From an uncultured Collinsella sp. (GTDB lineage Bacteria > Actinomycetota > Coriobacteriia > Coriobacteriales > Coriobacteriaceae): a stretch of 5,214 nt of DNA. The notes under the pieces are model-generated. The model was not told the DNA's origin and did not search any database. It saw nothing but the letters and a program-made list of their open reading frames with translations. How positions within the stretch are numbered: position 1 is the stretch's first letter; the number at the start of each line of letters is the position of its first letter. This document shows, one piece after another, positions 1 through 5,206 of the stretch. The stretch spans positions 1-5,214 of the forward strand of contig URWZ01000131.1 in NCBI GenBank assembly GCA_900551625.1, written 5' to 3'. A program made the translations under genes and the position numbers.

Positions 1-14
1 CCTTTGTGGTGGTT
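1..14. repeat. Partial hairpin-element arm at contig start
   Basis: The first 14 bases (CCTTTGTGGTGGTT) are identical to positions 387-400, the right arm of the complete hairpin element at 362-402. No left arm is visible because the sequence begins here. The simplest reading is that assembly broke inside a dispersed repeat. A small remnant copy is also possible. Confidence 0.7.
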
Positions 15-47
15 CTTGCAGATGTGGCGGCCCGCCTCGCTGCTTTG

Positions 48-102
48 TCTCAATCTGTAACATCTGCAGTCGTTTTTGCCGAGTAACTGTTGCAGATTGA
101 GA
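48..102. repeat. Inverted-repeat unit 1 of the array
   Basis: Left arm 48-62 (TCTCAATCTGTAACA) and right arm 88-102 (TGTTGCAGATTGAGA) pair at 14 of 15 positions, and the remaining pair is G-T, which is allowed in RNA. The centre is 25 bases. A TTTT run follows at 103-106, so in the plus direction it resembles a stem followed by a short T-tract. Confidence 0.9.
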
Positions 103-126
103 TTTTCTCTTAAGGGAATTCGAATG

Positions 127-181
127 TCTCGATCTGTAACAGGTAGACGAGGAAATGGGTTCTTACTGTTACAGATCGAGA
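127..181. repeat. Inverted-repeat unit 2 of the array
   Basis: Left arm 127-141 (TCTCGATCTGTAACA) and right arm 167-181 are perfect reverse complements over 15 bases. The centre is 25 bases. TTTT follows at 182-185. This is the best-preserved unit. Confidence 0.92.
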
Positions 182-206
182 TTTTACCCTTAGGGGGATT
201 TGAATG

Positions 207-261
207 TCTCAATCTGTAACATCTGGACGGCTAAAAGGTCTCAATCTGTTGCAGATTGAGA
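207..261. repeat. Inverted-repeat unit 3 of the array
   Basis: Left arm 207-221 and right arm 247-261 have the same sequences as unit 1, including the single G-T pair, with a 25-base centre. Inside it, positions 238-262 form a second, tighter foldback (11-base arms around a 3-base loop) that uses the same right arm. Two mutually exclusive hairpins are therefore possible here. Confidence 0.9.
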
Positions 262-287
262 CAAAGGTCAGGGACTAAGACGTCTTG

Positions 288-342
288 TCTAGATCTGTAA
301 CAGTTAGACGGGAATTCGGGCCCTAGATGTTACAGATCGAGA
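288..342. repeat. Inverted-repeat unit 4 of the array
   Basis: Left arm 288-302 (TCTAGATCTGTAACA) and right arm 328-342 (TGTTACAGATCGAGA) pair at 14 of 15 positions, with one A-G mismatch at the fourth base of the left arm. The centre is again 25 bases. It lies 19 bases from the dxs terminator hairpin. Confidence 0.88.
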
Positions 343-361
343 TAATCGCGCCGCGAAAACA

Positions 362-402
362 AAAACCACCACAAAGGTGCCTGTCCCCTTTGTGGTGGTT
401 TT
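362..402 (-). terminator. Intrinsic terminator of dxs, built from a dispersed hairpin element
   Basis: Arms 362-377 and 387-402 are perfect 16-base reverse complements around a 9-base loop. Read on the minus strand, the hairpin starts two bases after the dxs stop codon, and its 3' arm runs into TTTTTGTTTT. That is a strong rho-independent terminator for dxs. On the plus strand it also ends in TTTT, so it may work both ways. The core, read on the minus strand, is ACAAAGGGGACAGGCACC, which is shared with the element at 5095-5123. I recall cores of this kind as REP-like dispersed repeats in many bacteria, some near RAYT transposases, but this was not checked. Confidence 0.85.
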
Positions 403-404
403 CT

Positions 405-2189
405 CTAGTGCTGATTGAGTAGCCTTACGGCTTCGGCGGCCATGTTCTCGATCGTCATGCCGTTCTGTGCGAGCAATTCGTTGGGGTCGTAGCGGTCGGG
501 GAAGCCCTTGGCGATGCCAAAGGTGCGCGTGCGCACAGGCGTGCAGGCCAAGTAGCACGCGACACGCTCGCCCCACCCACCGTCCAAGATGCCGTCCTCG
601 AGGGTGACGACAACACGATGCTCGGCGGCAAGGCTGTCGAGAAACTTGCGGTCAAGCTCGGTTGCAAAGCGCGGGTTGACGAGCGTGGCCTCGATGCCGT
701 ACTCGGCGGTCAGACGGTTTGCCACGCGCTCGCCCAGCTCAAAGAAATCACCGAGTGCGAGCACTGCTACGTCGCGACCCTGGCGAACCACGTTGTAGTG
801 AACGGCACTGTAGTCGGTGTCTTCGGCAGGCGCAAGGTCGGGACAGCTCACCAGGCCAATACCAGGCACACGAATCGCCACGGGATGCTCGCGGTGGTCG
901 AGCGACCAGCTCAGCATGGACAGATATTCCTCCATGCAGGCCGGCGCCAAGTAGTGCATGTTGGGAAGACCGCCCAGCATGGAAATATCAAAGAACGAAA
1001 GGTGCGTCTCGGACGTGGTGCCAAAGATCGACGCACCAAACACCAAAATGGTTGCCGGGGCGTCGTTGAGGCACAGATCGTGCCACAGCTCGTCGTAGGC
1101 GCGCTGCAAAAACGTGCCGTACACACCAAAGACTGGCTTGGCGCCCGAGCGCGCAAGCGCGGTGGCAAAGGTCACGGCGTGCTCCTCGGCAATGCCCACA
1201 TCGACGAACTGTTTGCCGGCGGCAGCGCGAAGCTCGGGCGTAAAGCCCATGATATAGGGCGTGGCAGCCGTGATGCCCACGACCTGCGGATCGCGCTCGA
1301 TGGCGGCGCTGAGTGCCTCGCCCGTAATATCGGCATAGGTGCGCGGTGCGGGTTCGCTCGGGTGGCCCGGGCAAAGTTTGCGGCCGGTTGCCATATCGAA
1401 GGGCCCCACATGATGCCAGTGCTCCGGGTCGCTCTGGGCCGGCTCAAAGCCCTTGCCCTTGGCGGTGGAGACGTGCAGCACGATGGGATGATCGATATCG
1501 CGCAGCTCCTGCAGCGTATCGACCAACGCTTGGACATCGTTGCCGGCGTCCAGGTAGCGATAGTCGAGCCCCAGCGCGCGGAAAACGTTGCGCTCGCAGG
1601 TGCCGTTGCTGGCGCGCAGCTCGGCCAGATTGCGATACAGACCACCGTGGTTTTCGGCAATGGACTGGTCGTTATCGTTGACGATAATGATCAAGTTGCT
1701 GTCGAGCTCGGCGGCATTGTTAAAGCCCTCAAACGCCAGACCGCCCGAAAGCGAGCCGTCGCCAATAACGGTAATGACGTTATACGTGTCACCCGCCAGG
1801 TCGCGTGCGTGGGCAAGGCCGCAGCCCAAGCTCACCGAGGTCGAGGTGTGCCCCATGGCAAACAAGTCATGCTCTGACTCGTCGGGATTGGCAAAGCCGG
1901 AAGCCTCGCCATAACGCTCCGGATCGATATAGGTGTACGCGCGCCCGGTCAGCGCTTTGTGTGCGTAGGTCTGGTGCGACACGTCAAAGACAATTTTGTC
2001 GGTGGGGGAGTTAAACACGCGGTGGAGCGCGACCGTGAGCTCAACGACGCCCAGGTTGGGGGCAACGTGTCCGCCGACAGCGGCGGAGCTTTCGAGGATG
2101 GCGTGGCGAATCTCGTCGCAGAGCTGCGGGAGCTCGGCGCGATTAAGAGCCTTGACGTCCTCGGGCGTTGTCGTTTGCGTAAGCAGCAT
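405..2189 (-). CDS. dxs: 1-deoxy-D-xylulose-5-phosphate synthase (short, divergent form)
   Basis: This 594-residue cytoplasmic enzyme would condense pyruvate with glyceraldehyde 3-phosphate to form DXP, the first step of the MEP isoprenoid pathway and a precursor for thiamine and pyridoxal. The thiamine-diphosphate domain shows H41 (GGHVAPNLGVVELTVALH), H72 (SHQTYAHKALTGR), H114 (GHTSTS) and the GDG motif at 143-145 with NDN at 171-173. The pyrimidine-binding domain has the catalytic glutamate E335 (GIAEEHAVTF) and H396. A transketolase C-terminal domain covers about 465-590. Compared with E. coli Dxs (620 residues) it is shorter. By my recalled alignment, the residues matching D427 and R420 are T392 and G385, while R440 matches R478. 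It fits the short Dxs subgroup known from Firmicutes. The ATG start is preceded by GGAGT at 2201-2205 (minus strand), and the N-terminus (LLTQTTTPEDVKALNRAEL) matches the usual family start. The gene is monocistronic, with its own terminator at 362-402. Confidence 0.93.
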   Translation of the reverse strand: MLLTQTTTPEDVKALNRAELPQLCDEIRHAILESSAAVGGHVAPNLGVVELTVALHRVFNSPTDKIVFDVSHQTYAHKALTGRAYTYIDPERYGEASGFANPDESEHDLFAMGHTSTSVSLGCGLAHARDLAGDTYNVITVIGDGSLSGGLAFEGFNNAAELDSNLIIIVNDNDQSIAENHGGLYRNLAELRASNGTCERNVFRALGLDYRYLDAGNDVQALVDTLQELRDIDHPIVLHVSTAKGKGFEPAQSDPEHWHHVGPFDMATGRKLCPGHPSEPAPRTYADITGEALSAAIERDPQVVGITAATPYIMGFTPELRAAAGKQFVDVGIAEEHAVTFATALARSGAKPVFGVYGTFLQRAYDELWHDLCLNDAPATILVFGASIFGTTSETHLSFFDISMLGGLPNMHYLAPACMEEYLSMLSWSLDHREHPVAIRVPGIGLVSCPDLAPAEDTDYSAVHYNVVRQGRDVAVLALGDFFELGERVANRLTAEYGIEATLVNPRFATELDRKFLDSLAAEHRVVVTLEDGILDGGWGERVACYLACTPVRTRTFGIAKGFPDRYDPNELLAQNGMTIENMAAEAVRLLNQH

Positions 2190-2313
2190 CGTTGTGGGTT
2201 ACTCCATGCGAATCGTGCGCCGGCACTCCCTCGGCCGGCACAATTGCACAAGACAGTCTCGCACATTTTGGCGTTTGATATGTGACGGCGGCGCGGTAAT
2301 TCGCCAACTGGTG

Positions 2314-2331
2314 GGGCAAAACGTTTTGCCC
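2314..2331. promoter_or_regulatory. Perfect 18-base palindrome, candidate operator
   Basis: GGGCAAAACGTTTTGCCC is a perfect palindrome centred on a CG step between 2322 and 2323. A central CG flanked by A-tract and T-tract halves is the usual architecture of LacI/GalR-family operators (compare PurR and CcpA sites). It lies between two divergent transcription units, 125 bases from the dxs start and 87 from the HD start, so a bound protein could affect either. The regulator is not in the window. The operator role is inferred; the palindrome itself is plain in the sequence. Confidence 0.55.
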
Positions 2332-2406
2332 GATGCCATACTGATATGTTCCATGATGTTTTTATCGATTGTGCACAGGCCGTGGCTTGTCGCCGTGAGT
2401 CGCTGG

Positions 2407-2413
2407 AAGGAGG
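2407..2413 (+). promoter_or_regulatory. Ribosome binding site fixing the HD gene start
   Basis: AAGGAGG, a near-complete match to the anti-Shine-Dalgarno, lies four bases before the ATG at 2418. The upstream in-frame ATG at 2346 has no such site and would add 24 residues with no family similarity that I recognise. The start at 2418 is therefore preferred. Confidence 0.85.
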
Positions 2414-2417
2414 CAGC

Positions 2418-2954
2418 ATGTCTGATGCCGTTCGTGCCGAGAAAATCGCGCACGAGGTCGACGATGCCGCCCACCAGCTGGCCCAGGCGGGCCGCTTGGA
2501 CCTGACGCACGAGTTTATCCAGCATGGCGACGTGACGGTCTATGCACATGTGACTTCGGTAGCGCGGGCGAGCCTGTCCTTTGCCGAGCGCTTGGGCCGT
2601 GCTGGCATTTCGGTCGACCGTGCCTCGCTGCTGCGCGGAGCCCTGCTGCACGATTACTTTCTTTACGATTGGCACGACCCCGATCCGAGCCATCGACTGC
2701 ACGGATTTCGGCATCCATTTTTTGCCCTGGCACGTGCCGAAGAGGATTTTGAGCTGACGCCGTGCGAACGGAATATTATCGCACGACATATGTTTCCGCT
2801 GGTGCCAGTGCCGCCGACGTGTCGCGAGGCATGGATTGTGTGCCTGGCTGATAAGTGGTGCGCACTGTGCGAGACGGTCGCCGGCTGTCTGCCGCGCAAG
2901 GACGAGGCTGACGATGGCATGAGTAAAGCATCGAGCGAAAAGAGGAGAGGGTAG
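2418..2954 (+). CDS. HD-domain metal-dependent phosphohydrolase
   Basis: A 178-residue soluble protein of the HD superfamily, which hydrolyses phosphate esters (often nucleotides) using a divalent metal. The expected ligands are visible in order: H44 in HGDVTVYAHVTSVA, the H78-D79 doublet in GALLHDYFLYDWH, H99 in HGFRHPFFA, H124 in IIARHMFPL, and D145 in CLADKWCAL. The stretch from about 34 to 150 closely resembles a conserved, uncharacterised group in Firmicutes and Actinobacteria with the same HGDV..Y.H and HDYFLYDWH...HRLHGFRHP motifs. There is no signal peptide or membrane segment. The last 20 or so residues are charged and low in complexity. The stop codon is three bases before the start of the CmpB-family gene, and the latter's ribosome binding site lies inside the end of this gene, so the two are probably coupled. 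The substrate cannot be inferred from the sequence. Confidence 0.88.
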   Translation: MSDAVRAEKIAHEVDDAAHQLAQAGRLDLTHEFIQHGDVTVYAHVTSVARASLSFAERLGRAGISVDRASLLRGALLHDYFLYDWHDPDPSHRLHGFRHPFFALARAEEDFELTPCERNIIARHMFPLVPVPPTCREAWIVCLADKWCALCETVAGCLPRKDEADDGMSKASSEKRRG

Positions 2955-2957
2955 ACG

Positions 2958-3977
2958 GTGGAAACCGCGATTGATATGGCGTTTGGCGGCGCGACGCTTG
3001 CCGCCTGTCCACTCTCGGCACTGGTGCTCTCGTTTGCCTTTTACGGGTTTTGCGGCTGGGCATGGGAGTCGACAGTATGCGCCATGCTTAACCAAGGACG
3101 CTTCGCCAACAGCGGATTCTTGCTGGGGCCGTGTTGTCCTATCTATGGTGTGGGCGGCATCGCCTGCTGGCTTTTGCTGCGCGGGATTCCGGATGCCTCG
3201 GGCCAGTTTGTCGCGGCGGCGCTTGTATGCAGCGTAATCGAGTACAGCGTGGGCCTTCTATTGGAAAAGACAACAGGCGCGCGCTTTTGGGATTACTCGC
3301 ACCTGCCGTTTAATTTGCATGGACGCATCTGTCTGTACTGGGCCTGCGCGTTTGGCCTGGGTGCGCTGTGCATTTGCCGTTTAGTGGAGCCGGCATTGCT
3401 GGGGCTGCTTGGCCATCTGCCGGTGCTGATTGTGCGGCTGGCGGCCTTTATCGTCGCGGTCGCGATGATGGTCGATGCGGTGTGCTCGTTGGCCAGCTGG
3501 CGCCGTTTGTCCGATCAGCTGGAGCGTGTGCGCGCCGACCTTGCCGACCGCATCAACGAGTCGCTTGCCGACGCGTCTGACTCCATGCTCGAACGTATTC
3601 CCGATTCGGCGATTGACTCGGTGGCGCAGACGCATATCCGCAGCCGTGCCGTTAACGCGTGGCTGGCCGAGCTGGGCGACGCAACGCTCGATGCCCTGCG
3701 TGAGAAGGCTTCGATGCCGACGTTTATCTCGGACGGCGCTCATGGCCTGGCCCTTGCCGCCCGCCGCGTAGCCGATGCCGCGCCGAGCGTGCCCCATCCA
3801 TCGCTCGCCCGTCTCCGTGCCGGCAGGCGCGCGAACCGTCCGGTGCCGAGTGTGTCGCTCAGTCGTCGCGACCTGCGCTTCTTCAATGCCTTCCCGCGCT
3901 TGCGCATCAACCGCTACGAGGGTGTCATTCGAGCAACTAATCTCCGCGACCGCGCTCACGAGCTGTTTCGGCGCTAG
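2958..3977 (+). CDS. CmpB-family integral membrane protein (putative ABC transporter permease, PF06541 type)
   Basis: A 339-residue membrane protein starting with GTG; GAGAGGG at 2945-2951 is the ribosome binding site. The N-terminal half matches the family I know as ABC_trans_CmpB (formerly DUF1113): FYGFCGWAWES (28-38), NSGFLLGPCCPIYG (51-64), EYSVGLLLE (95-103), RFWDYSHLPFNLHGRICL (109-126). Hydrophobic segments lie at about 16-33, 62-78, 84-103, 124-142 and 153-177, suggesting five membrane spans. Residues 183-275 are charged, helix-prone and probably cytoplasmic. A basic patch follows (285-316), ending in RRDLRFFNAFPRLR, which resembles the C-terminal motif of longer family members. Despite the family name there is no ATPase or binding protein nearby, so a transport role is unproven. 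It is very likely co-transcribed with the HD hydrolase upstream. An ATG at 2976 is an alternative start but lacks a ribosome binding site. Confidence 0.85.
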   Translation: METAIDMAFGGATLAACPLSALVLSFAFYGFCGWAWESTVCAMLNQGRFANSGFLLGPCCPIYGVGGIACWLLLRGIPDASGQFVAAALVCSVIEYSVGLLLEKTTGARFWDYSHLPFNLHGRICLYWACAFGLGALCICRLVEPALLGLLGHLPVLIVRLAAFIVAVAMMVDAVCSLASWRRLSDQLERVRADLADRINESLADASDSMLERIPDSAIDSVAQTHIRSRAVNAWLAELGDATLDALREKASMPTFISDGAHGLALAARRVADAAPSVPHPSLARLRAGRRANRPVPSVSLSRRDLRFFNAFPRLRINRYEGVIRATNLRDRAHELFRR

Positions 3978-4230
3978 CCGGGACGGGCGCGCTCACGGCC
4001 CCCTTGCTCGCGTATTCCCGTTCGTTTCGCGCCCGTTGCTGCGCCGTTTCCAAGATTGCGGCGCCGTTGGAGATGGCGCGATCTGGGTCGAGCCGGTCGA
4101 GGAAGCTATCCGCATCCGTACCGGCGAACACGGCCCTTCTGCGGTGTAGGACAATCTTTCGCCTGACGGGTGCGCCTCTCTTGGGGCGCGCTCATTCTCG
4201 TCTACAATATCGTGCAGACGAAGGAGAGGC
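3978..4230. other. Intergenic region between the CmpB-family and HAD genes
   Basis: These 253 bases hold no gene I can support. Two structures are visible. A perfect 9-base inverted repeat (ACGGGCGCG at 3983-3991, CGCGCCCGT at 4028-4036) encloses a 36-base loop just after the CmpB stop. A 7-base hairpin with loop TCTT lies at 4172-4189. Neither is followed by a T-tract, so neither is a typical intrinsic terminator. The right end carries the HAD promoter and ribosome binding site. Confidence 0.6.
4181..4208 (+). promoter_or_regulatory. Likely sigma-70-type promoter of the HAD gene
   Basis: TTGGGG (4181-4186) and TACAAT (4203-4208) are separated by 16 bases and fit -35 and -10 boxes. Transcription would start near 4215, giving a leader of roughly 15 bases that holds the ribosome binding site AAGGAG at 4221-4226. 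The -10 box is bracketed by a 6-base inverted repeat (TCGTCT 4198-4203, AGACGA 4216-4221), a possible small operator. The -35 overlaps the 3' arm of the hairpin at 4172-4189. Confidence 0.5.
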
Positions 4231-5094
4231 ATGCCCATGATCAAGATGTTTGCGAGTGACTTAGACGGAACGCTGCTGAACGCCCTGCACGAGGCAGACG
4301 GGACCATCCGCCGTGCCATTCGTGAGCTGACCGAGGCTGGTCTGCATGTGGTTCCCGCGACCGGACGCTCGACGTTACCAATCGGCGAGCATGGTTTTAC
4401 GGGGCTGGCGCTCGATGCCTGCTGCTCTAACGGCTCCATCGTGCGCGACAGCCATGGCGAGGTACTCAAGACCTGGACCATCGACCCGCAGATCACCGAG
4501 GAGCTGCTCAAGGAGTTTCCGGATATCTGTTTTGACTGCTCCACGCCCGATGGCATGTTTTCGAGCGGATCGTTCGAGATGCACCAGGCGGGCTTTAAAA
4601 AGGACAGCCCCATCAAGCGCATCGTGATGCGCGGCATGCGTGCGCGCGGCGGGTATCACGAGGAACAGTATTTCGACCAGTCGATCGGCGACATCCTGCG
4701 CCACGATGTGTGCAAGATCAACTGTCGCGTGACCTCGCCCGAGCTGGAGCGCGACCTTAAGGTATATCTTGCCGAGCGCTCGGACCGCGTTGTCAACGCG
4801 CCGTTCGATCCAGTGATGTTTGAGATCACGGACGTGGCGTGTAACAAGGGCGAGAGCGTGGCCTGGCTGGCGGGCTACTACGGTATTGCCGAGGACGAGG
4901 TCGCGGTTTACGGCGACGGCGGCAACGACATCGCCATGCTCAAGCGCTTCCGTCACAGCTACGCGACCAAAAACGGCAGCGATGCCGCCAAGGCCGCCGC
5001 GAGTACAACTATCGGCAGTTGCATGGTTCATGCCGTCCCCAAACACATGCTCGCCACCATGCGCAAGCAAAACTCCCGCACCATCATCGAATAA
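4231..5094 (+). CDS. HAD superfamily IIB (Cof-type) phosphatase
   Basis: A 287-residue soluble hydrolase that would remove phosphate from small phosphorylated metabolites (sugar phosphates, or cofactor-related phosphates) through an aspartyl-phosphate intermediate with magnesium. HAD motif I is D10-L-D12-G-T-L-L in FASDLDGTLL, with D10 as nucleophile. Motif II is T44 in PATGRS, motif III is K206 in CNKGESVAWLAGYYGI, and motif IV is GDGGND at 228-233. The long insert between motifs II and III (about 85-190) is the C2B cap that defines subclass IIB. Length is normal for the family (about 260-290). Two ATG codons are possible: 4231, four bases after AAGGAG, and 4237, ten bases after. I keep the first; the second would begin MIKMFASDLDGTLL. 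It has its own promoter and is not linked to the HD-CmpB pair. The substrate cannot be predicted. Confidence 0.92.
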   Translation: MPMIKMFASDLDGTLLNALHEADGTIRRAIRELTEAGLHVVPATGRSTLPIGEHGFTGLALDACCSNGSIVRDSHGEVLKTWTIDPQITEELLKEFPDICFDCSTPDGMFSSGSFEMHQAGFKKDSPIKRIVMRGMRARGGYHEEQYFDQSIGDILRHDVCKINCRVTSPELERDLKVYLAERSDRVVNAPFDPVMFEITDVACNKGESVAWLAGYYGIAEDEVAVYGDGGNDIAMLKRFRHSYATKNGSDAAKAAASTTIGSCMVHAVPKHMLATMRKQNSRTIIE

Positions 5095-5123
5095 TGTGAC
5101 AAAGGGACAGCCCCTTTGTCACA
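5095..5123 (+). terminator. Hairpin after the HAD gene, second copy of the dispersed element
   Basis: TGTGACAAAGGG (5095-5106) and CCCTTTGTCACA (5112-5123) form a perfect 12-base stem with loop ACAGC, starting directly after the TAA stop. The inner sequence ACAAAGGGACAG..CCTTTGT matches the core of the hairpin at 362-402 read on the minus strand. There is no T-tract downstream (GGGGTCTGTG follows), so as a terminator it would be weak. It could instead be a REP-like dispersed repeat that protects the mRNA end. Confidence 0.65.
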
Positions 5124-5136
5124 GGGGTCTGTGTGC

Positions 5137-5168
5137 TTGGAATACGAACATATATTCGTATATATAAC
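5137..5168 (+). promoter_or_regulatory. Possible promoter overlapping the LexA-like box
   Basis: TTGGAA at 5137-5142 could be a -35 box, with TATATA at 5161-5166 (18-base spacer) as -10. TATAAC at 5163-5168 is an alternative at 20 bases. It would transcribe rightwards off the contig. The palindrome at 5142-5161 fills the spacer, the usual place for a repressor site. The area is AT-rich, so chance matches are likely. Confidence 0.35.
5142..5161. promoter_or_regulatory. Candidate LexA (SOS) box
   Basis: ATACGAACATATATTCGTAT is a 20-base palindrome with one mismatched pair (5149 with 5154). Its core CGAAC-ATAT-ATTCG (5145-5158) differs by one base from the Gram-positive LexA site CGAAC-N4-GTTCG known from Bacillus subtilis and mycobacteria. 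It stands in a possible promoter with no gene downstream before the contig ends, so any regulated gene lies off the window. Confidence 0.5.
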
Positions 5169-5173
5169 TAGGC

Positions 5174-5206
5174 CTGTCTCTTATACACATCTGACGCTGC
5201 CGACGA
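5174..5206. other. Nextera/Tn5 Read 1 adapter (sequencing artefact)
   Basis: Positions 5174-5192 (CTGTCTCTTATACACATCT) are the reverse complement of the 19-base Tn5 mosaic end, and 5193-5206 (GACGCTGCCGACGA) complete the reverse complement of the Illumina Nextera Read 1 adapter. The match is exact over 33 bases from my knowledge of the adapter. This is library sequence read through a short insert and left in the assembly, not a genomic transposon end. Confidence 0.98.

Larger units (their letters stand above)
48..342. repeat. Array of eight 15-base motifs in alternating orientation, 40-base period
   Basis: The motif TCTCRATCTGTAACA and its reverse complement TGTTRCAGATYGAGA alternate at starts 48, 88, 127, 167, 207, 247, 288 and 328 (steps 40, 39, 40, 40, 40, 41, 40). 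They form four inverted-repeat units, each with 15-base arms and a 25-base centre, separated by 24-26 bases. The array can also be read as a tandem repeat of about 80 bases in 3.7 copies. Centres often begin near TAGACG or GGACGG after the left arm. The spacers after units 1 and 2 are clearly related to each other. No open frame of note covers the array, and it lies beyond the dxs terminator. It resembles REP/BIME-type intergenic palindromes or an array of operator sites. Direct-repeat CRISPR structure is excluded by the alternating orientation. Function is unknown. Confidence 0.9.
2190..2417. other. Divergent intergenic region between dxs and the HD gene
   Basis: These 228 bases must hold the promoters of both dxs (minus) and the HD-CmpB pair (plus). 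I find no hexamer pair good enough to name for either direction. Visible elements are the perfect palindrome at 2314-2331, a direct repeat of GCCGGCAC at 2219-2226 and 2234-2241 in the dxs leader, and the plus-strand ribosome binding site at 2407-2413. An open frame extends upstream of the HD gene to 2346, but nothing supports translation from there. Confidence 0.6.

Noticed and set aside
14..28. Degenerate ninth copy of the 15-base motif (core TTGCAGAT at 16-23)
   Set aside because: Only 10 of 15 bases match, and it sits 6 bases off the 40-base lattice. The match could be chance.
48..342. CRISPR array
   Set aside because: The 15-base repeats are too short and alternate in orientation, the spacers are 24-26 bases and partly related to one another, and no cas gene is present.
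618..1877. Long open frame of 419 codons on the plus strand opposite dxs
   Set aside because: It is antisense to a clearly recognised dxs and comes from GC-biased third positions. The translation shows no recognisable domain and there is no ribosome binding site.
2346..2417. N-terminal extension of the HD protein from the ATG at 2346
   Set aside because: The strong AAGGAGG before 2418 and the lack of a site before 2346 favour the shorter protein.
2199..3095. Open frame of 298 codons on the minus strand opposite the HD gene
   Set aside because: It overlaps the HD gene with its intact metal ligands, the intergenic region and the start of the CmpB gene. It has basic, low-complexity composition and no family resemblance.
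3937..4131. Possible 64-residue minus-strand gene starting with GTG in the CmpB-HAD gap
   Set aside because: There is a weak AAGGG before the start, but the frame overlaps the CmpB 3' end, shows no known domain, and competing open frames exist on the plus strand. Support is too thin to call it.
4375..5070. Open frame of 231 codons on the minus strand opposite the HAD gene
   Set aside because: The HAD motifs on the plus strand are complete. The antisense frame is a mirror of its codon bias.
5174..5192. End of a genomic Tn5-like transposon
   Set aside because: The mosaic end is followed by the Illumina adapter tail and an i5 index, so it is library sequence, not a mobile element.
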